Of a stretch of DNA of 64,000 nucleotides, positions 33,497 to 43,019 are shown piece by piece. This stretch comes from Verrucomicrobiota bacterium. GTDB taxonomy: Bacteria; Verrucomicrobiota; Verrucomicrobiia; Opitutales; Opitutaceae. A program made the translations under genes and the position numbers. The notes under the pieces were generated by a model that saw only the letters and a program-made list of their open reading frames with translations, searched no databases and was not told where the DNA came from. The stretch is from positions 1 to 64,000 of the forward strand of contig JAUWBF010000010.1 in the NCBI GenBank assembly GCA_030601755.1. Direction: 5' to 3'. Positions within the stretch are counted from its first letter, which is position 1, and each line of letters starts with the position of its first letter.

Positions 33497-33524
33497 TCAA
33501 CCCCGTCGTTTAGCCATCACTTTC

Positions 33525-33558
33525 AAGCAGGCAGGATTCGTTTCCGGCCTGCTTTTTT
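33525..33558 (+). terminator. Intrinsic terminator after the small basic protein gene
   Basis: AAGCAGGC (33525-33532) pairs with GCCTGCTT (33547-33554) across a 14-base loop and merges into a run of six T (33553-33558). It lies 28 bp after the stop codon. Confidence 0.85.
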
Positions 33559-33591
33559 GTGCCCGCATTCCGCCGCCCTACTGACCACCCA

Positions 33592-34509
33592 ATGAACTGG
33601 CTCAATCACCTGCGTATCGCCCTGATCGGTTTCTGCATGGGAGTCGCCGACCTGATCCCCGGCGTTTCCGGCGGCACGGTCGCCTTCATCTGCGGCATCT
33701 ACGACCGCCTGATCGAGGCCATCAAGAGCTTCGACGTCGCCCTGCTGCGGCTGGTGCTCGCCGGCCGCTTTCGCGAGGCGCTGGCCCGCGTGCCGGTGGT
33801 GTTTTTGGTCTCGCTTGGCGCGGGGCTGCTGACCGCGATTTTCACGCTGTCGAAGGTGCTGTCGGCGTTGTTCAAATCGCACCCGGTCGAGCTGTGGTCG
33901 TTTTTCTTCGGTCTGATCCTCGGCTCCATCGTGCTGCTCACGGTCGAGACGTGGAAATGGCGCGCCAAAGACGCCGTGGCCTTTGTCCTCGCGGCCATCG
34001 CCACCTACTGGCTGGTCGGGCTCGACGCCATCCAGACGCCCGCGACGCCGCTGTATCTCTTTGTCGCCGGCTTCATCGCCATCAGCGCGATGATTTTGCC
34101 CGGCATTTCCGGCTCCTATCTGCTCGTCATCATGGGCAAATACCAGCAGGTGCTCGACGCGGTGAACTCCCGCGACATCGCCTCGCTGGCCATCTTCGTC
34201 GCCGGCATCGTCGCGGGCATCCTCTCGCTGGTGCGCGTCATCAGCTGGCTGCTGCACAAGTGGCGTCAGACCACCCTCGTCGCGCTCACCGGCATCATGG
34301 CCGGCGCCCTGCGCACCGTCTGGCCGTGGAAGGAAGTTCTCACCACCCGCATCAACAGCCACGGAGAAGTCGTGCCCGTCACGCAGCGCAACATCCTGCC
34401 CACCGAGCCCCGCGAGATCGTCGTCGCGCTCGTGCTGCTCGTGATCGGCGCGGTGGTCGTGCTCGGCCTCAGCCGGCTCAATCCCGGCAAAGACACCAAG
34501 TCCGCCTGA
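33592..34509 (+). CDS. DUF368 membrane protein (PopT-type undecaprenyl-phosphate flippase)
   Basis: The 305-aa integral membrane protein opens with GVADLIPGVSGGTVAFICG and repeats a similar re-entrant motif at MILPGISGSYLLVIMG, the two diagnostic DUF368 loops. DUF368 proteins were recently shown to return undecaprenyl phosphate across the inner membrane (PopT). That role would follow UppP, encoded at 15.4 kb. ATG at 33592 begins the family N-terminus; a GTG at 33559 is inside the preceding terminator region. Confidence 0.85.
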   Translation: MNWLNHLRIALIGFCMGVADLIPGVSGGTVAFICGIYDRLIEAIKSFDVALLRLVLAGRFREALARVPVVFLVSLGAGLLTAIFTLSKVLSALFKSHPVELWSFFFGLILGSIVLLTVETWKWRAKDAVAFVLAAIATYWLVGLDAIQTPATPLYLFVAGFIAISAMILPGISGSYLLVIMGKYQQVLDAVNSRDIASLAIFVAGIVAGILSLVRVISWLLHKWRQTTLVALTGIMAGALRTVWPWKEVLTTRINSHGEVVPVTQRNILPTEPREIVVALVLLVIGAVVVLGLSRLNPGKDTKSA

Positions 34510-34601
34510 GACCGCGCCGCCGGGCCTTTTGAAACGCTTCCGCGCCCCCGCGCCCAAGGCTTGCCCACGCCCGCGCGGCCCCTCACGTTGGCCGGCCAGA
34601 C

Positions 34602-36629
34602 ATGGCATTCCCAACCACTCCGGCCATCCTCACCCAACGCGATCTCACCCCCGGTGAACTCGGCTCGCCCGAGGCCCGCCTGCGGCTCTACGCGTGGATG
34701 TATTACAGTCGCACGACCGACAACCGCATCCTCGACCTCTTCCGCCAGGGCCTGATCAAGGGCACCGTCGCCGGCGGTCAGGGCAACGAGGGCCTCATCG
34801 TTCCCCTCACCCTCCTCGCCGACAAGGCCGTCGACGTCATCTCCTTCACCCACCGCGACCTCGGCGGCCACCTCATCTGGAGCGGCCACCTCTGCGACCA
34901 CCTCAACCAGTATTGCGCCAACGCCGGCAGCCCCACCAAGGCCCGCGAGGGCAACGTGCACCGCGGCGATCCCGCCAACCGGTCCTACCCGATGATCAGC
35001 CATCTCGGGGCCATGCTCTCCAACGTCCTCGGCGGCACCGATTCCCAACGCCGCAAGGGCACGCCAGCCGTCGGCTTCGCGCTCTTCGGCGACGGCGGTT
35101 CCAGCACCGGCGACGTGCACGAGTGCCTCAACCTCGCCGCGCTGCTCTCCCTGCCGGTCGTCTTCATCATCGAGAACAACCGCTACGCCTACTCCACGCC
35201 GGTCAGCGAACAGTTCGCCCCCGAAACCGAGCTCTGGCAACGCGCCGCCGGCTACCGCATCGAGGGCCGTAAGCTCGACGCCACCCAGCCCGAGACCATC
35301 GCCGCCGAACTCTCCGCGATCATCGCCGACGTGCGCGCCAAGCCCCGTCCGCTCCTACTCGAGGTCAACACCCTCCGTCTCCGCGGCCACGCCGCCTACG
35401 ATACCTGCGACTACCTTCGCCCCGGCGAACAAACCGGCTTCGAGGCCGCCGACCCGTTGCCCAAGCTCCGCGCCGCCCTCGTCGAGGCCGGCCAGGGCGA
35501 CGCCATCGCCGCCCTCGAAAAGGAACTGTCCGACTTCATCGAGAGCTGCATCCAGATCGCCCTCGCCTACCCGCGCCCCGACCCCGCCTCGCTTGCCGAC
35601 TCCGTCTACGCGCCCGACGCCGCGCCCATGCCGTGGAAGCCCGAGCCCGCCGCCCCGCAGACGCTCAACCACGCGCAGGCCCTCAACCTCGCCCTCGACA
35701 AAATCCTCACCGAGCGCCCCGAGTCGCTCGTCCTCGGTCAGGACATCGCCACCTACGGCGGCGCCTTCAAGGTCACCGACGGCCTCCTCGAGAAGCACGG
35801 TCGCCCCCGCGTCTTCAACACCCCCCTCGCCGAGTCCGCCTGCACCGGCTACGCCACCGGCCTCGCGCTCAACGGCCACCGCCCCGTCGAGGAGTTCCAG
35901 TTCTCCGACTTCTCCACCGAGGCCGTCACCCAGATCGGCCTCAACGCCGCCACCTACCGCTTCCGCTCCGGCGCCAAGGTGCCGGTCGTCTATCGTTTCC
36001 CCTGCGGCGGCGGCCTCACCTTCGGCTCCTTCCACTCGCAGGAACTCGAGTCGCTCTTCCTCTCGCTGCCCGGCCTCAAGGCCCTCTACCCGAGCACGCC
36101 GCAGGACGCCTTCAATGCCCTGCTCGCCGCCTACGAGGACGACAACCCCGTGATCCTCTTCGAGCACAAGGGCCTCTACCGCCGCGGAAAGGCGCCCGTC
36201 GCCTTCGACGCCAACTACCGCTCCGTCTGGCAACCCCGCCACGTGCGCGCCGGCCAGTCCGCCACGCTCGTCACCTACGGCGAGATGGTCCACCTCGCCG
36301 AGGAGGCCGCCGCATATTTGGCCGACGAATACGACTTCACCCTCGACATCTGGGACCTGCGCGCGCTCGCCCCGCTCAAGCTTGAGCAGATCGAAGCCTC
36401 GCTCGCCCGCACTCATCGCCTGATCGTCCTGCACGAGGGCCGCCGCACCCACGGCTTCGGCGCCGAGCTCGTCTCGCGCCTGACCGAGAAACATTTCTTC
36501 AACCTCGAGGCCGCCCCGCTGCGCATCGCCGCGTTGGACATGCCCGTGCCCTTCGCCCCCGAGCTCGAATACGCCTACCGCCCCACCCGCGACTCCATCA
36601 TCGCCCAAATCGCCGACTGGATCGGCTGA
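34602..36629 (+). CDS. 2-oxoacid dehydrogenase E1, fused alpha and beta chains
   Basis: The 675-aa protein joins an E1 alpha half (about 1-325) to an E1 beta half (about 345-675). The thiamine-diphosphate motif GDGGSSTGDVHECLN...ENN is in the first half. The second half contains DIATYGGAFKVTDGL and FNTPLAESACTGYATG. It most resembles branched-chain/2-oxoisovalerate-type E1. No E2 or E3 gene is adjacent, so those must be elsewhere. It is followed by kdsC after a repeat-rich gap of 107 bp. Confidence 0.92.
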   Translation: MAFPTTPAILTQRDLTPGELGSPEARLRLYAWMYYSRTTDNRILDLFRQGLIKGTVAGGQGNEGLIVPLTLLADKAVDVISFTHRDLGGHLIWSGHLCDHLNQYCANAGSPTKAREGNVHRGDPANRSYPMISHLGAMLSNVLGGTDSQRRKGTPAVGFALFGDGGSSTGDVHECLNLAALLSLPVVFIIENNRYAYSTPVSEQFAPETELWQRAAGYRIEGRKLDATQPETIAAELSAIIADVRAKPRPLLLEVNTLRLRGHAAYDTCDYLRPGEQTGFEAADPLPKLRAALVEAGQGDAIAALEKELSDFIESCIQIALAYPRPDPASLADSVYAPDAAPMPWKPEPAAPQTLNHAQALNLALDKILTERPESLVLGQDIATYGGAFKVTDGLLEKHGRPRVFNTPLAESACTGYATGLALNGHRPVEEFQFSDFSTEAVTQIGLNAATYRFRSGAKVPVVYRFPCGGGLTFGSFHSQELESLFLSLPGLKALYPSTPQDAFNALLAAYEDDNPVILFEHKGLYRRGKAPVAFDANYRSVWQPRHVRAGQSATLVTYGEMVHLAEEAAAYLADEYDFTLDIWDLRALAPLKLEQIEASLARTHRLIVLHEGRRTHGFGAELVSRLTEKHFFNLEAAPLRIAALDMPVPFAPELEYAYRPTRDSIIAQIADWIG

Positions 36630-36632
36630 ACT

Positions 36633-36738
36633 ATGGAAGAAGTGAGATGGGCGATGGCAGATGGATAATCCGGCCAGTCCCCAGACCTCCGCTTCATCGC
36701 CATCCCACATCTTCCATCAGCCATCTCCCATCTTCCAT
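36633..36738. repeat. GATGG-rich inverted repeat before kdsC
   Basis: The left arm near 36633-36664 (ATGGAAGAAGTGAGATGG...) is an imperfect reverse complement of 36721-36738 (CCATCTCCCATCTTCCAT), and CCATCCCACATCTTCCAT at 36700-36717 repeats the right arm. The kdsC start codon lies at the end of the right arm, so the repeat may affect its translation. Confidence 0.6.
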
Positions 36739-37252
36739 GCCTTCCGCCCCCACTTCCGCCCGCTGGTCCGCCATCACGCTCTTCGCGATGGACGTCGACG
36801 GCATCCTCACCGACGGCACCGTCGAGATCCACTCCGACGGCACCGAGTCCAAGCGTTTCTCCATCCTCGACGGCATGGGCCTCGTCACCCTTCGCAAGCA
36901 CGGCATCGCCACCGCCTGGATCAGCGGACGCGCCTCCGGCTCCACCACCGTGCGCGCCACCGAATTAAAAATCCCCCACCTCGTCCAAGGCCGCGTCGAC
37001 AAGATCACCGCCCTCAAGGAACTCGCCGCCGAGCTCAACCTCCCCGCCGAGCAGATCGTCTACATGGGCGACGACGACATCGACACGCCCGCCATCGCCT
37101 GGGCCGGTATCGGCGTCACCGTGGCCGACGCCATGCCCTCCGCCCTCGCCGCCGCCGACTACGTGACCACCCGCCCCGCCGGCAAGGGCGCGGTGCGAGA
37201 AGTTTGCGAACAAATCCTCGCCGCCAAGGGTCTGACCTCGCACCGCCACTGA
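36737..37252 (+). CDS. kdsC: 3-deoxy-D-manno-octulosonate 8-phosphate phosphatase (KdsC-like HAD)
   Basis: The 171-aa HAD phosphatase of the cap-less C0 type has DVDGILTDGTV (nucleophile and general-acid aspartates), SGRASGST, and YMGDDDIDTPAI. These match KdsC, which makes free Kdo for LPS. Downstream lptC-lptA-lptB type genes match the conserved kdsC-lptCAB order, but a two-gene ATPase cassette separates them here. ATG at 36737 lies in a repeat arm; an in-frame upstream start would be repeat-encoded. Confidence 0.88.
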   Translation: MPSAPTSARWSAITLFAMDVDGILTDGTVEIHSDGTESKRFSILDGMGLVTLRKHGIATAWISGRASGSTTVRATELKIPHLVQGRVDKITALKELAAELNLPAEQIVYMGDDDIDTPAIAWAGIGVTVADAMPSALAAADYVTTRPAGKGAVREVCEQILAAKGLTSHRH

Positions 37253-37304
37253 TGCCCAGTTTAGGCATGCATCCGATCCCGAATCACCAAGTCAACGACC
37301 GCGT

Positions 37305-38567
37305 ATGATCTCGAAGCTCAATATCAAGAATTTCAAAAGCCTGCGCGATGTGCGTCTGGAGCTTGGACAGCTCAATTTCTTCATAGGCACCAACGCATCC
37401 GGCAAATCCAACGTATTTGATGCCATCAGGGTGCTTCAAGGCATCGGCAACGGGTTCACGGTCGGCGAGATTCTGGATGGCAAGCCCAAGAGCGCCACCA
37501 GTGAGGTATGGGAGCCCATACGTGGCGGTAGCGCCAAAGCCGCATATATCAAGGACCCGACGTCCTCTTTTCAGATCGAGGTCAACGTCACGGATAAAAA
37601 CACGGAAACAGGCAAACACTGGGAGGCCAACTACGGCGTTGGTTTCAACGCCGAAAACCAACGAGTCATCGAGGAATGGCTGACCATTGAAAAAGCCATT
37701 TATGATTCCCGCCCCCTCACGGGTAACATTAACTACACGCTTCCGCAGATCGATCCGCGCCTGTTCACGTCGCCCACCTTCGATGTAAAATATTTTCACG
37801 GTAAAAAAGGCACGCAGCCGCATATTCAGTCCGAACCACATCGCACGGTCCTCACGCAGATGATGCGCATCCACGCCGATCGTTGGACCAAGCACCATTC
37901 GGCGGCCGCCGAACGCCTCAGCCAAAATTTTGCCAACGCCCAGAGACTGGACCCTTCGCCCGCCATTCTTCGCGACTACTCACAGGCGCAAAACGTCACC
38001 CGCATGGGCGAACATGGTGAAAACTTCGCGGCCCTGATTAAAACCATTTGCGAAGACCCGGCGGCCAAGGCCGCTTACCTGACGTGGTTGAAGCATTTGC
38101 GTCCATCGGAAGTTGATGACGTCGGTTTTCTAAAAGGAGCCGTCGGAGAACTCATGTTCAAGCTGGACGAAGGCGGAAGGGAATTTCCCGCTCCCGTCCT
38201 TAGTGACGGCACCCTTCGCTTTGCCGCGATCGCCGCCGCCTTTTTTCAACCGGATATGCCCGCGTTGCTGACTCTTGAGGAAATCGAGAACGGTATCCAT
38301 GCCAGCCGGCTTCGCCTGCTGGTCGAATTGCTGCGCAACCGCACGCGGGAGGGTAAAACCCAAGTCATCGTAACCACCCACTCCCCGATTGTCCTCGCTT
38401 GGCTGCAACCCGAGGAATACGCACGGACCTTTTTCTGCAAACGCGATGAGCAAACCGGCGAATCAAAGATACTGCCGCTCACCGCGATTCCCCATTTCAA
38501 TGACATCGTCAGAAAACAACCCATCGGCGACCTGTTCGCCGAGGGCTGGATGGAGGCCGCACTGTGA
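37305..38567 (+). CDS. AAA ATPase of the AAA_21/RecF-SMC-like type (candidate defence gene)
   Basis: The 420-aa protein opens ISKLNIKNFKSLRDV, then Walker A GTNASGKS (28-35). Late in the chain come an ABC-type signature LSDGT (299-303), Walker B LLTLEE (321-326) and a switch VTTHSP (His359). The middle (about 60-280) is the variable coiled or helical insertion seen in OLD- and PARIS-type ATPases. Base composition is visibly less GC-rich than kdsC or lptA, a sign of transfer. The stop overlaps the next start (GTGA), so it works with the following TOPRIM-like protein. Confidence 0.85.
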   Translation: MISKLNIKNFKSLRDVRLELGQLNFFIGTNASGKSNVFDAIRVLQGIGNGFTVGEILDGKPKSATSEVWEPIRGGSAKAAYIKDPTSSFQIEVNVTDKNTETGKHWEANYGVGFNAENQRVIEEWLTIEKAIYDSRPLTGNINYTLPQIDPRLFTSPTFDVKYFHGKKGTQPHIQSEPHRTVLTQMMRIHADRWTKHHSAAAERLSQNFANAQRLDPSPAILRDYSQAQNVTRMGEHGENFAALIKTICEDPAAKAAYLTWLKHLRPSEVDDVGFLKGAVGELMFKLDEGGREFPAPVLSDGTLRFAAIAAAFFQPDMPALLTLEEIENGIHASRLRLLVELLRNRTREGKTQVIVTTHSPIVLAWLQPEEYARTFFCKRDEQTGESKILPLTAIPHFNDIVRKQPIGDLFAEGWMEAAL

Positions 38568-39124
38568 GTTTAACGGTCCTCGTAATCCCCGAAGACCCGA
38601 CCAACAACGGTTATATCCTCAAGCCGCTGATTGAGGCTTTGCTTGCCGATATTGGTAAACCTCACGCCAAGGTCCACGTGCTGACGAGCCCCCGGCTGAA
38701 TGGCTACTCCGATGCGTTGAAAGCCATAAATGGCGAGCTAGCCGACCGCTACGGCCACTGGGATCTTTGGATATTCGTCCCCGATGCCGATCTAGCCTCG
38801 CCGGAAACCATGGCGAACATGGAATCAGCGCTTGCTGCAAAAGGAGTGGCCCTGCTCTGCAGCCCGGCACAACCCGAAGTTGAAATTTACGCATGTGTTG
38901 CCCACAGCGACAAACTGGGAGCACCTTGGTCGACAGTCAGAAATTCCGAAAAGATGAAGGAGTTGTATTTTGCCCCTCTGCTACGTGACTTGGGCGATTC
39001 GCGCCGTGCGGGAGGAGGTCGCGATCAATTCATCGCGGCAAGTTTGAGCACGATGTCCAAACTATACCGGTTTTGCCCTGAGCTGGCTGTGTTGCGCGAT
39101 CGAATGAAGAACCTGTTCGGCTAG
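38564..39124 (+). CDS. TOPRIM-like partner of the AAA ATPase (DUF4276/RloB-like pattern)
   Basis: The 186-aa product has three acidic blocks in TOPRIM order: Glu10-Asp11 after strand 1 (VLVIPEDPTNNGYILKPLIE), Asp74 and Asp76 (WIFVPDADL) and Glu105/Glu107 (QPEVEIYACV). This pattern occurs in small nuclease-like partners of SMC-like ATPases in anti-phage systems. I cannot assign it firmly to one family. Start GTG at 38564 is supported by the overlap with the ATPase stop. Composition is again low in GC for this window. A toxin or nuclease released by the ATPase is the working idea. Confidence 0.6.
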   Translation: MSLTVLVIPEDPTNNGYILKPLIEALLADIGKPHAKVHVLTSPRLNGYSDALKAINGELADRYGHWDLWIFVPDADLASPETMANMESALAAKGVALLCSPAQPEVEIYACVAHSDKLGAPWSTVRNSEKMKELYFAPLLRDLGDSRRAGGGRDQFIAASLSTMSKLYRFCPELAVLRDRMKNLFG

Positions 39125-39134
39125 TTTATCACTG

Positions 39135-39608
39135 ATGTTTTCCCCGCGCGCCAGTCTCCGCCTGCTCCTCGCGTTGCCGCTCCTCGGCCTCGCCGCGATG
39201 ATCGCGCACGCCCAGCAGGACGGGTTCAAAATCAAGGAGATCAACTCCAGCGCCCCCATCAAAAACTTCCGGCTGCCCACCTTCACCCCCGAGGGCTGGC
39301 GCGACATGATGCTGAAGGCCGCCGAGGCCCGGGTGATCAGCGCCCGGCGCATCGAGGTAAAAGACATGCACCTCACCCTCTTCACCGACGACCTCGTCAA
39401 CCAGCCCGAGACCGTCGTCACCAGCCCGCAGGCCGTCGCCCTGCCCGAGGCCCAGCGCGTCGAGGGCGCGGACACCGTGCACGTGAAGCGCCACGACTTC
39501 GAACTCACCGGCCGCGACTGGTCCTACGACCACCCCACCCGCACCATCGTCATCGGCGCCGATGCGCACGTCGTGCTGCAAACCGAAATCACCAACCTTC
39601 TCAAATGA
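39135..39608 (+). CDS. lptC: LptC-like periplasmic LPS-transport protein
   Basis: The 157-aa product has a signal peptide or anchor (LLLALPLLGLAAMIAHAQ) and a beta-strand-rich remainder typical of the OstA/LptC fold. Sequence similarity to proteobacterial LptC is not obvious. The assignment relies on its position directly before lptA (four-base ATGA overlap) and lptB. LptC links the inner-membrane LptB2FG complex to LptA. Confidence 0.6.
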   Translation: MFSPRASLRLLLALPLLGLAAMIAHAQQDGFKIKEINSSAPIKNFRLPTFTPEGWRDMMLKAAEARVISARRIEVKDMHLTLFTDDLVNQPETVVTSPQAVALPEAQRVEGADTVHVKRHDFELTGRDWSYDHPTRTIVIGADAHVVLQTEITNLLK

Positions 39609-40198
39609 ACGATTCCCCCAAGCGCCCCACCCTGCCCGCCGGGCCGAAGACCCTGCTCGCCCTCTTCGCCATGGTCTCGGCCAGTCTCGCCCCCCTCGAC
39701 GCCCAGCCCGCGATCGACACCGCCGGCATTTCCGGCGCGCAGGCCCCCCAGCCCACCGAGCTGCGCAGCGAGAAGCTCGAGATGACCTCCACCGACGACG
39801 AGACCCGCGCCGTCGCCACCGGCTCCGTCGTGCTCACCGGCACCAACCTGCGCATCACCTGTGACCGCCTCGAGATCGTCGCCACCCGCATCGGCGAGAA
39901 GGACGCCACCGTCGGCACCCTGGAAAAGTTCAAATACCTGCTCGCCACCGGCCGCGTGAAAATCATCCAGGACGACCGCGAGGCCACCTGCGGCCGCGCC
40001 GAAGTCTTCCCCCGCGAGGAAAAGGTCGTGCTCACCGAGGACCCCGTCATCGTCGACAAGAGCAGCGACTTCGTCGCCGCAGGCGAACGCATCACCCTGC
40101 TCCGCGGCAAGCGCGAGGTGCTGGTCGACCTGCCCAAGTTCACCGGCCCGCCCATCAAGGACCTCGGGGGCAACGCCAAGGACCAGCCCAAGAAATAA
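39605..40198 (+). CDS. lptA: LptA/OstA-type periplasmic LPS bridge protein
   Basis: The 197-aa exported protein has a signal peptide (LLALFAMVSASLAPLDA) and an OstA-like beta-jellyroll. Repeated strands include ELRSEKLEMTSTDDETRAVA, LRITCDRLEIVATR and ATCGRAEVFPREEKVVLTED. LptA carries LPS across the periplasm. The C-terminus is Lys/Pro-rich. It is 4 bp upstream of lptB. Confidence 0.85.
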   Translation: MNDSPKRPTLPAGPKTLLALFAMVSASLAPLDAQPAIDTAGISGAQAPQPTELRSEKLEMTSTDDETRAVATGSVVLTGTNLRITCDRLEIVATRIGEKDATVGTLEKFKYLLATGRVKIIQDDREATCGRAEVFPREEKVVLTEDPVIVDKSSDFVAAGERITLLRGKREVLVDLPKFTGPPIKDLGGNAKDQPKK

Positions 40199-40202
40199 CC
40201 CC

Positions 40203-40943
<741 letters not shown>

Positions 40944-40967
40944 GGGAAGGCGGCGATCAAACTTCGC

Positions 40968-41267
40968 TCAAATCTGTAACGTGTCCGGTTCCTGACGGGC
41001 ATCCCAAAAGCGCACAATTTCAACCATTCCCGACTCAGCGTCGTGACGGTAATAGATGACCACCCAAGGTTGATGCACAAGACGACGGATTGACGGACGA
41101 CCTGGAACCGGTGCCCCCAACGCGGGAAGTTTGCCCAGCAACAGGGCACGATCAATCAGGCCATTACCGAAACGTTCCGCCGCGGCCGGACTGTGGCGGG
41201 CAATGAAACCGACAATGGTTTCCAAATCCCGCCCCGCCTGGGCGGAGAAAATTACCGCGCAACCCAT
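40968..41267 (-). CDS. ParE/RelE-family toxin
   Basis: The 99-aa product has the compact ParE-like pattern: SAQAGRDLETIVGFIARHSP, a central helix pair, and strands RRLVHQPWVVIYYRHD and VEIVRFWDARQEP. ParE toxins poison gyrase, while RelE toxins cut mRNA; which applies is not clear. Its start overlaps the antitoxin gene by 16 bp. The gene ends 24 bp from lptB, convergently. Confidence 0.82.
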   Translation of the reverse strand: MGCAVIFSAQAGRDLETIVGFIARHSPAAAERFGNGLIDRALLLGKLPALGAPVPGRPSIRRLVHQPWVVIYYRHDAESGMVEIVRFWDARQEPDTLQI

Positions 41268-41464
41268 GCCCGGATGTTCTGACGCAATTGATCGGCCGTC
41301 AGAGTGGGCTCGGTTTTTAAGGATTTAAGACCGGCGTCGATGGCCGCCAGTTGCTCCGGAGTCTCCTCGGGCATGAGGCGAGTCTCGATCCACGCGGCCA
41401 CCTCCCGCATTTGCTCGGGAGTAAACCGCTCCAACGCAGCCTCGACCTCTGTCACGGTGCTCAT
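41252..41464 (-). CDS. Antitoxin of the ParE-type pair
   Basis: The 70-aa acidic product precedes and overlaps the toxin gene, the usual order. The N-terminal helices (VEAALERFTPEQMREVAAWI) could form the DNA-binding or dimer part; the C-terminus (LTADQLRQNIRAWVAR) could wrap the toxin. No standard antitoxin family is certain. Autoregulation is expected; the 46 bp before the gene follows ugd on the same strand. Confidence 0.7.
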   Translation of the reverse strand: MSTVTEVEAALERFTPEQMREVAAWIETRLMPEETPEQLAAIDAGLKSLKTEPTLTADQLRQNIRAWVAR

Positions 41465-41510
41465 GGCGCAAACTTGGCCGGTTTCACATGTATTCGCAAG
41501 TCCGCCGGAC

Positions 41511-42875
41511 TCACGCCTTGCCGATGCCGGTGGCGCGGAAACCGAGGGCGGTGAGCTTGGCGAGGTCGAGGATGTTGCGGCCGTCGAAGAGGAAGGCGGG
41601 CTTCTGCATGCCGGCGTGGATGCGCTCGAAGTCGAGGGTCTTGAACTCGTCCCACTCCGTGAGCACCACCACGGCGTGCGCGCCTTCGCAGGCGGCGTAG
41701 GCGTCGGCGGCGGTGGTCAGGCGCGGGTTGGCGGGCGCGCCGGCGCCGAGCACGTCGGCGTTGATCTGCGCGGCGGAGACCTTGGGGTCGTAGACGACGA
41801 CGTTGGCCTGCTCGGCGAGCAGGTCGGAGCACACGCTGATGGCGGCGGTCTCGCGGGTGTCGTTGGTGTCCTTTTTAAAGGCGAAACCGAGCACGGCGAT
41901 TTTCTTGCCGGCGACGGTGTTAAACATGGTGCTGACGACCTTCGCGGCGAAGCGCTGCTTCTGCCAGTTGTTCATGCCGACGACGGACTCCCAGTAGGCG
42001 GCGACCTCGGGCAGGCCGAACCTTTGGCAAAGGTAGACGAGGTTGAGGATGTCCTTCTGGAAGCAGGAGCCGCCGAAGCCGACGGAGGCCTTGAGGAACT
42101 TGGGGCCGATGCGGGAATCCTTGCCGATGGCGCGGGCAACCTCGTCGACGTCGGCGCCGGTGGCCTCGCAGAGCGCGGAGATCGAGTTGATCGAGGAGAT
42201 GCGCTGGGCGAGGAAGGCGTTGGCGACGAGCTTGGAGAGTTCGGAGGACCAAAGGTTGGTCGTGATGATGCGCTCGCGCGGCACCCAGCGGGCGTAGACG
42301 GAGACGAGGGTCTCGACGGCGGCGTCGCCCTCGGGGGTGCGCTCGCCGCCGATGAGCACGCGGTCAGGGTTGAGCAAGTCGGCGACGGCGGTGCCTTCGG
42401 CGAGAAACTCGGGGTTGGAGAGAACCTGACAGGTGCAGCCGTGGCCGTTGGCCTGGATGATCTGCTGGATGGTCTCGGCGGTTTTTACCGGGATGGTCGA
42501 TTTCTCGACGATGATCTTCGGCGTGGTGGCGACCTCGGCGATAGTGCGGGCGACGGACTCGATGTAGCGCAGGTCGGCGGCGCGGCCGGCGCCGACGCCG
42601 TAGGTCTTGGTGGGGGTGTTGACCGAGACGAAGATGATGTCGGCCGCGGCGATGGCGGGTTTGACCTCGGTGGAGAAGAAGAGGTTTTTGCCGCGGCGCT
42701 CCTTCACGATCTCGTCGAGGCCGGGCTCATAGACGGGCAGGTGGTCGGAGTTCCAGGCGGCGATGCGCTTTTCGTTGAGGTCGACGACCGTGACCGTGAT
42801 GTCGTGGGCCTTGTAGGCGATCATCGCCATGGTGGGACCGCCAACGTAACCAGCGCCAATGCAACAAATCTTCAT
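41511..42875 (-). CDS. ugd: UDP-glucose 6-dehydrogenase, animal-like type
   Basis: The 454-aa enzyme oxidises UDP-glucose to UDP-glucuronate with NAD, for surface polysaccharide. It starts [14 protein letters not shown] and has catalytic Cys271 in [10 protein letters not shown], plus Lys in [11 protein letters not shown] and [20 protein letters not shown] contexts. By eye it is far closer to animal UGDH than to the short E. coli Ugd (388 aa): long stretches such as [10 protein letters not shown] and [11 protein letters not shown] are nearly the same. ATG at 42875 gives the full NAD fold. Confidence 0.95.
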   Translation of the reverse strand: MKICCIGAGYVGGPTMAMIAYKAHDITVTVVDLNEKRIAAWNSDHLPVYEPGLDEIVKERRGKNLFFSTEVKPAIAAADIIFVSVNTPTKTYGVGAGRAADLRYIESVARTIAEVATTPKIIVEKSTIPVKTAETIQQIIQANGHGCTCQVLSNPEFLAEGTAVADLLNPDRVLIGGERTPEGDAAVETLVSVYARWVPRERIITTNLWSSELSKLVANAFLAQRISSINSISALCEATGADVDEVARAIGKDSRIGPKFLKASVGFGGSCFQKDILNLVYLCQRFGLPEVAAYWESVVGMNNWQKQRFAAKVVSTMFNTVAGKKIAVLGFAFKKDTNDTRETAAISVCSDLLAEQANVVVYDPKVSAAQINADVLGAGAPANPRLTTAADAYAACEGAHAVVVLTEWDEFKTLDFERIHAGMQKPAFLFDGRNILDLAKLTALGFRATGIGKA

Positions 42876-43019
42876 ATGGGTAAGTCGCGAACTTGGTGGG
42901 AGCTCCCGGAAAAACCAAGACCGTTTTCAAATGGAAATGAACTGTAACCTCCCAGTCACGCGTGGGGGAGCCGCCGGATAAGACGACTGGGCGGCGGGCT
43001 GACGGGGATGTGCTTGATC

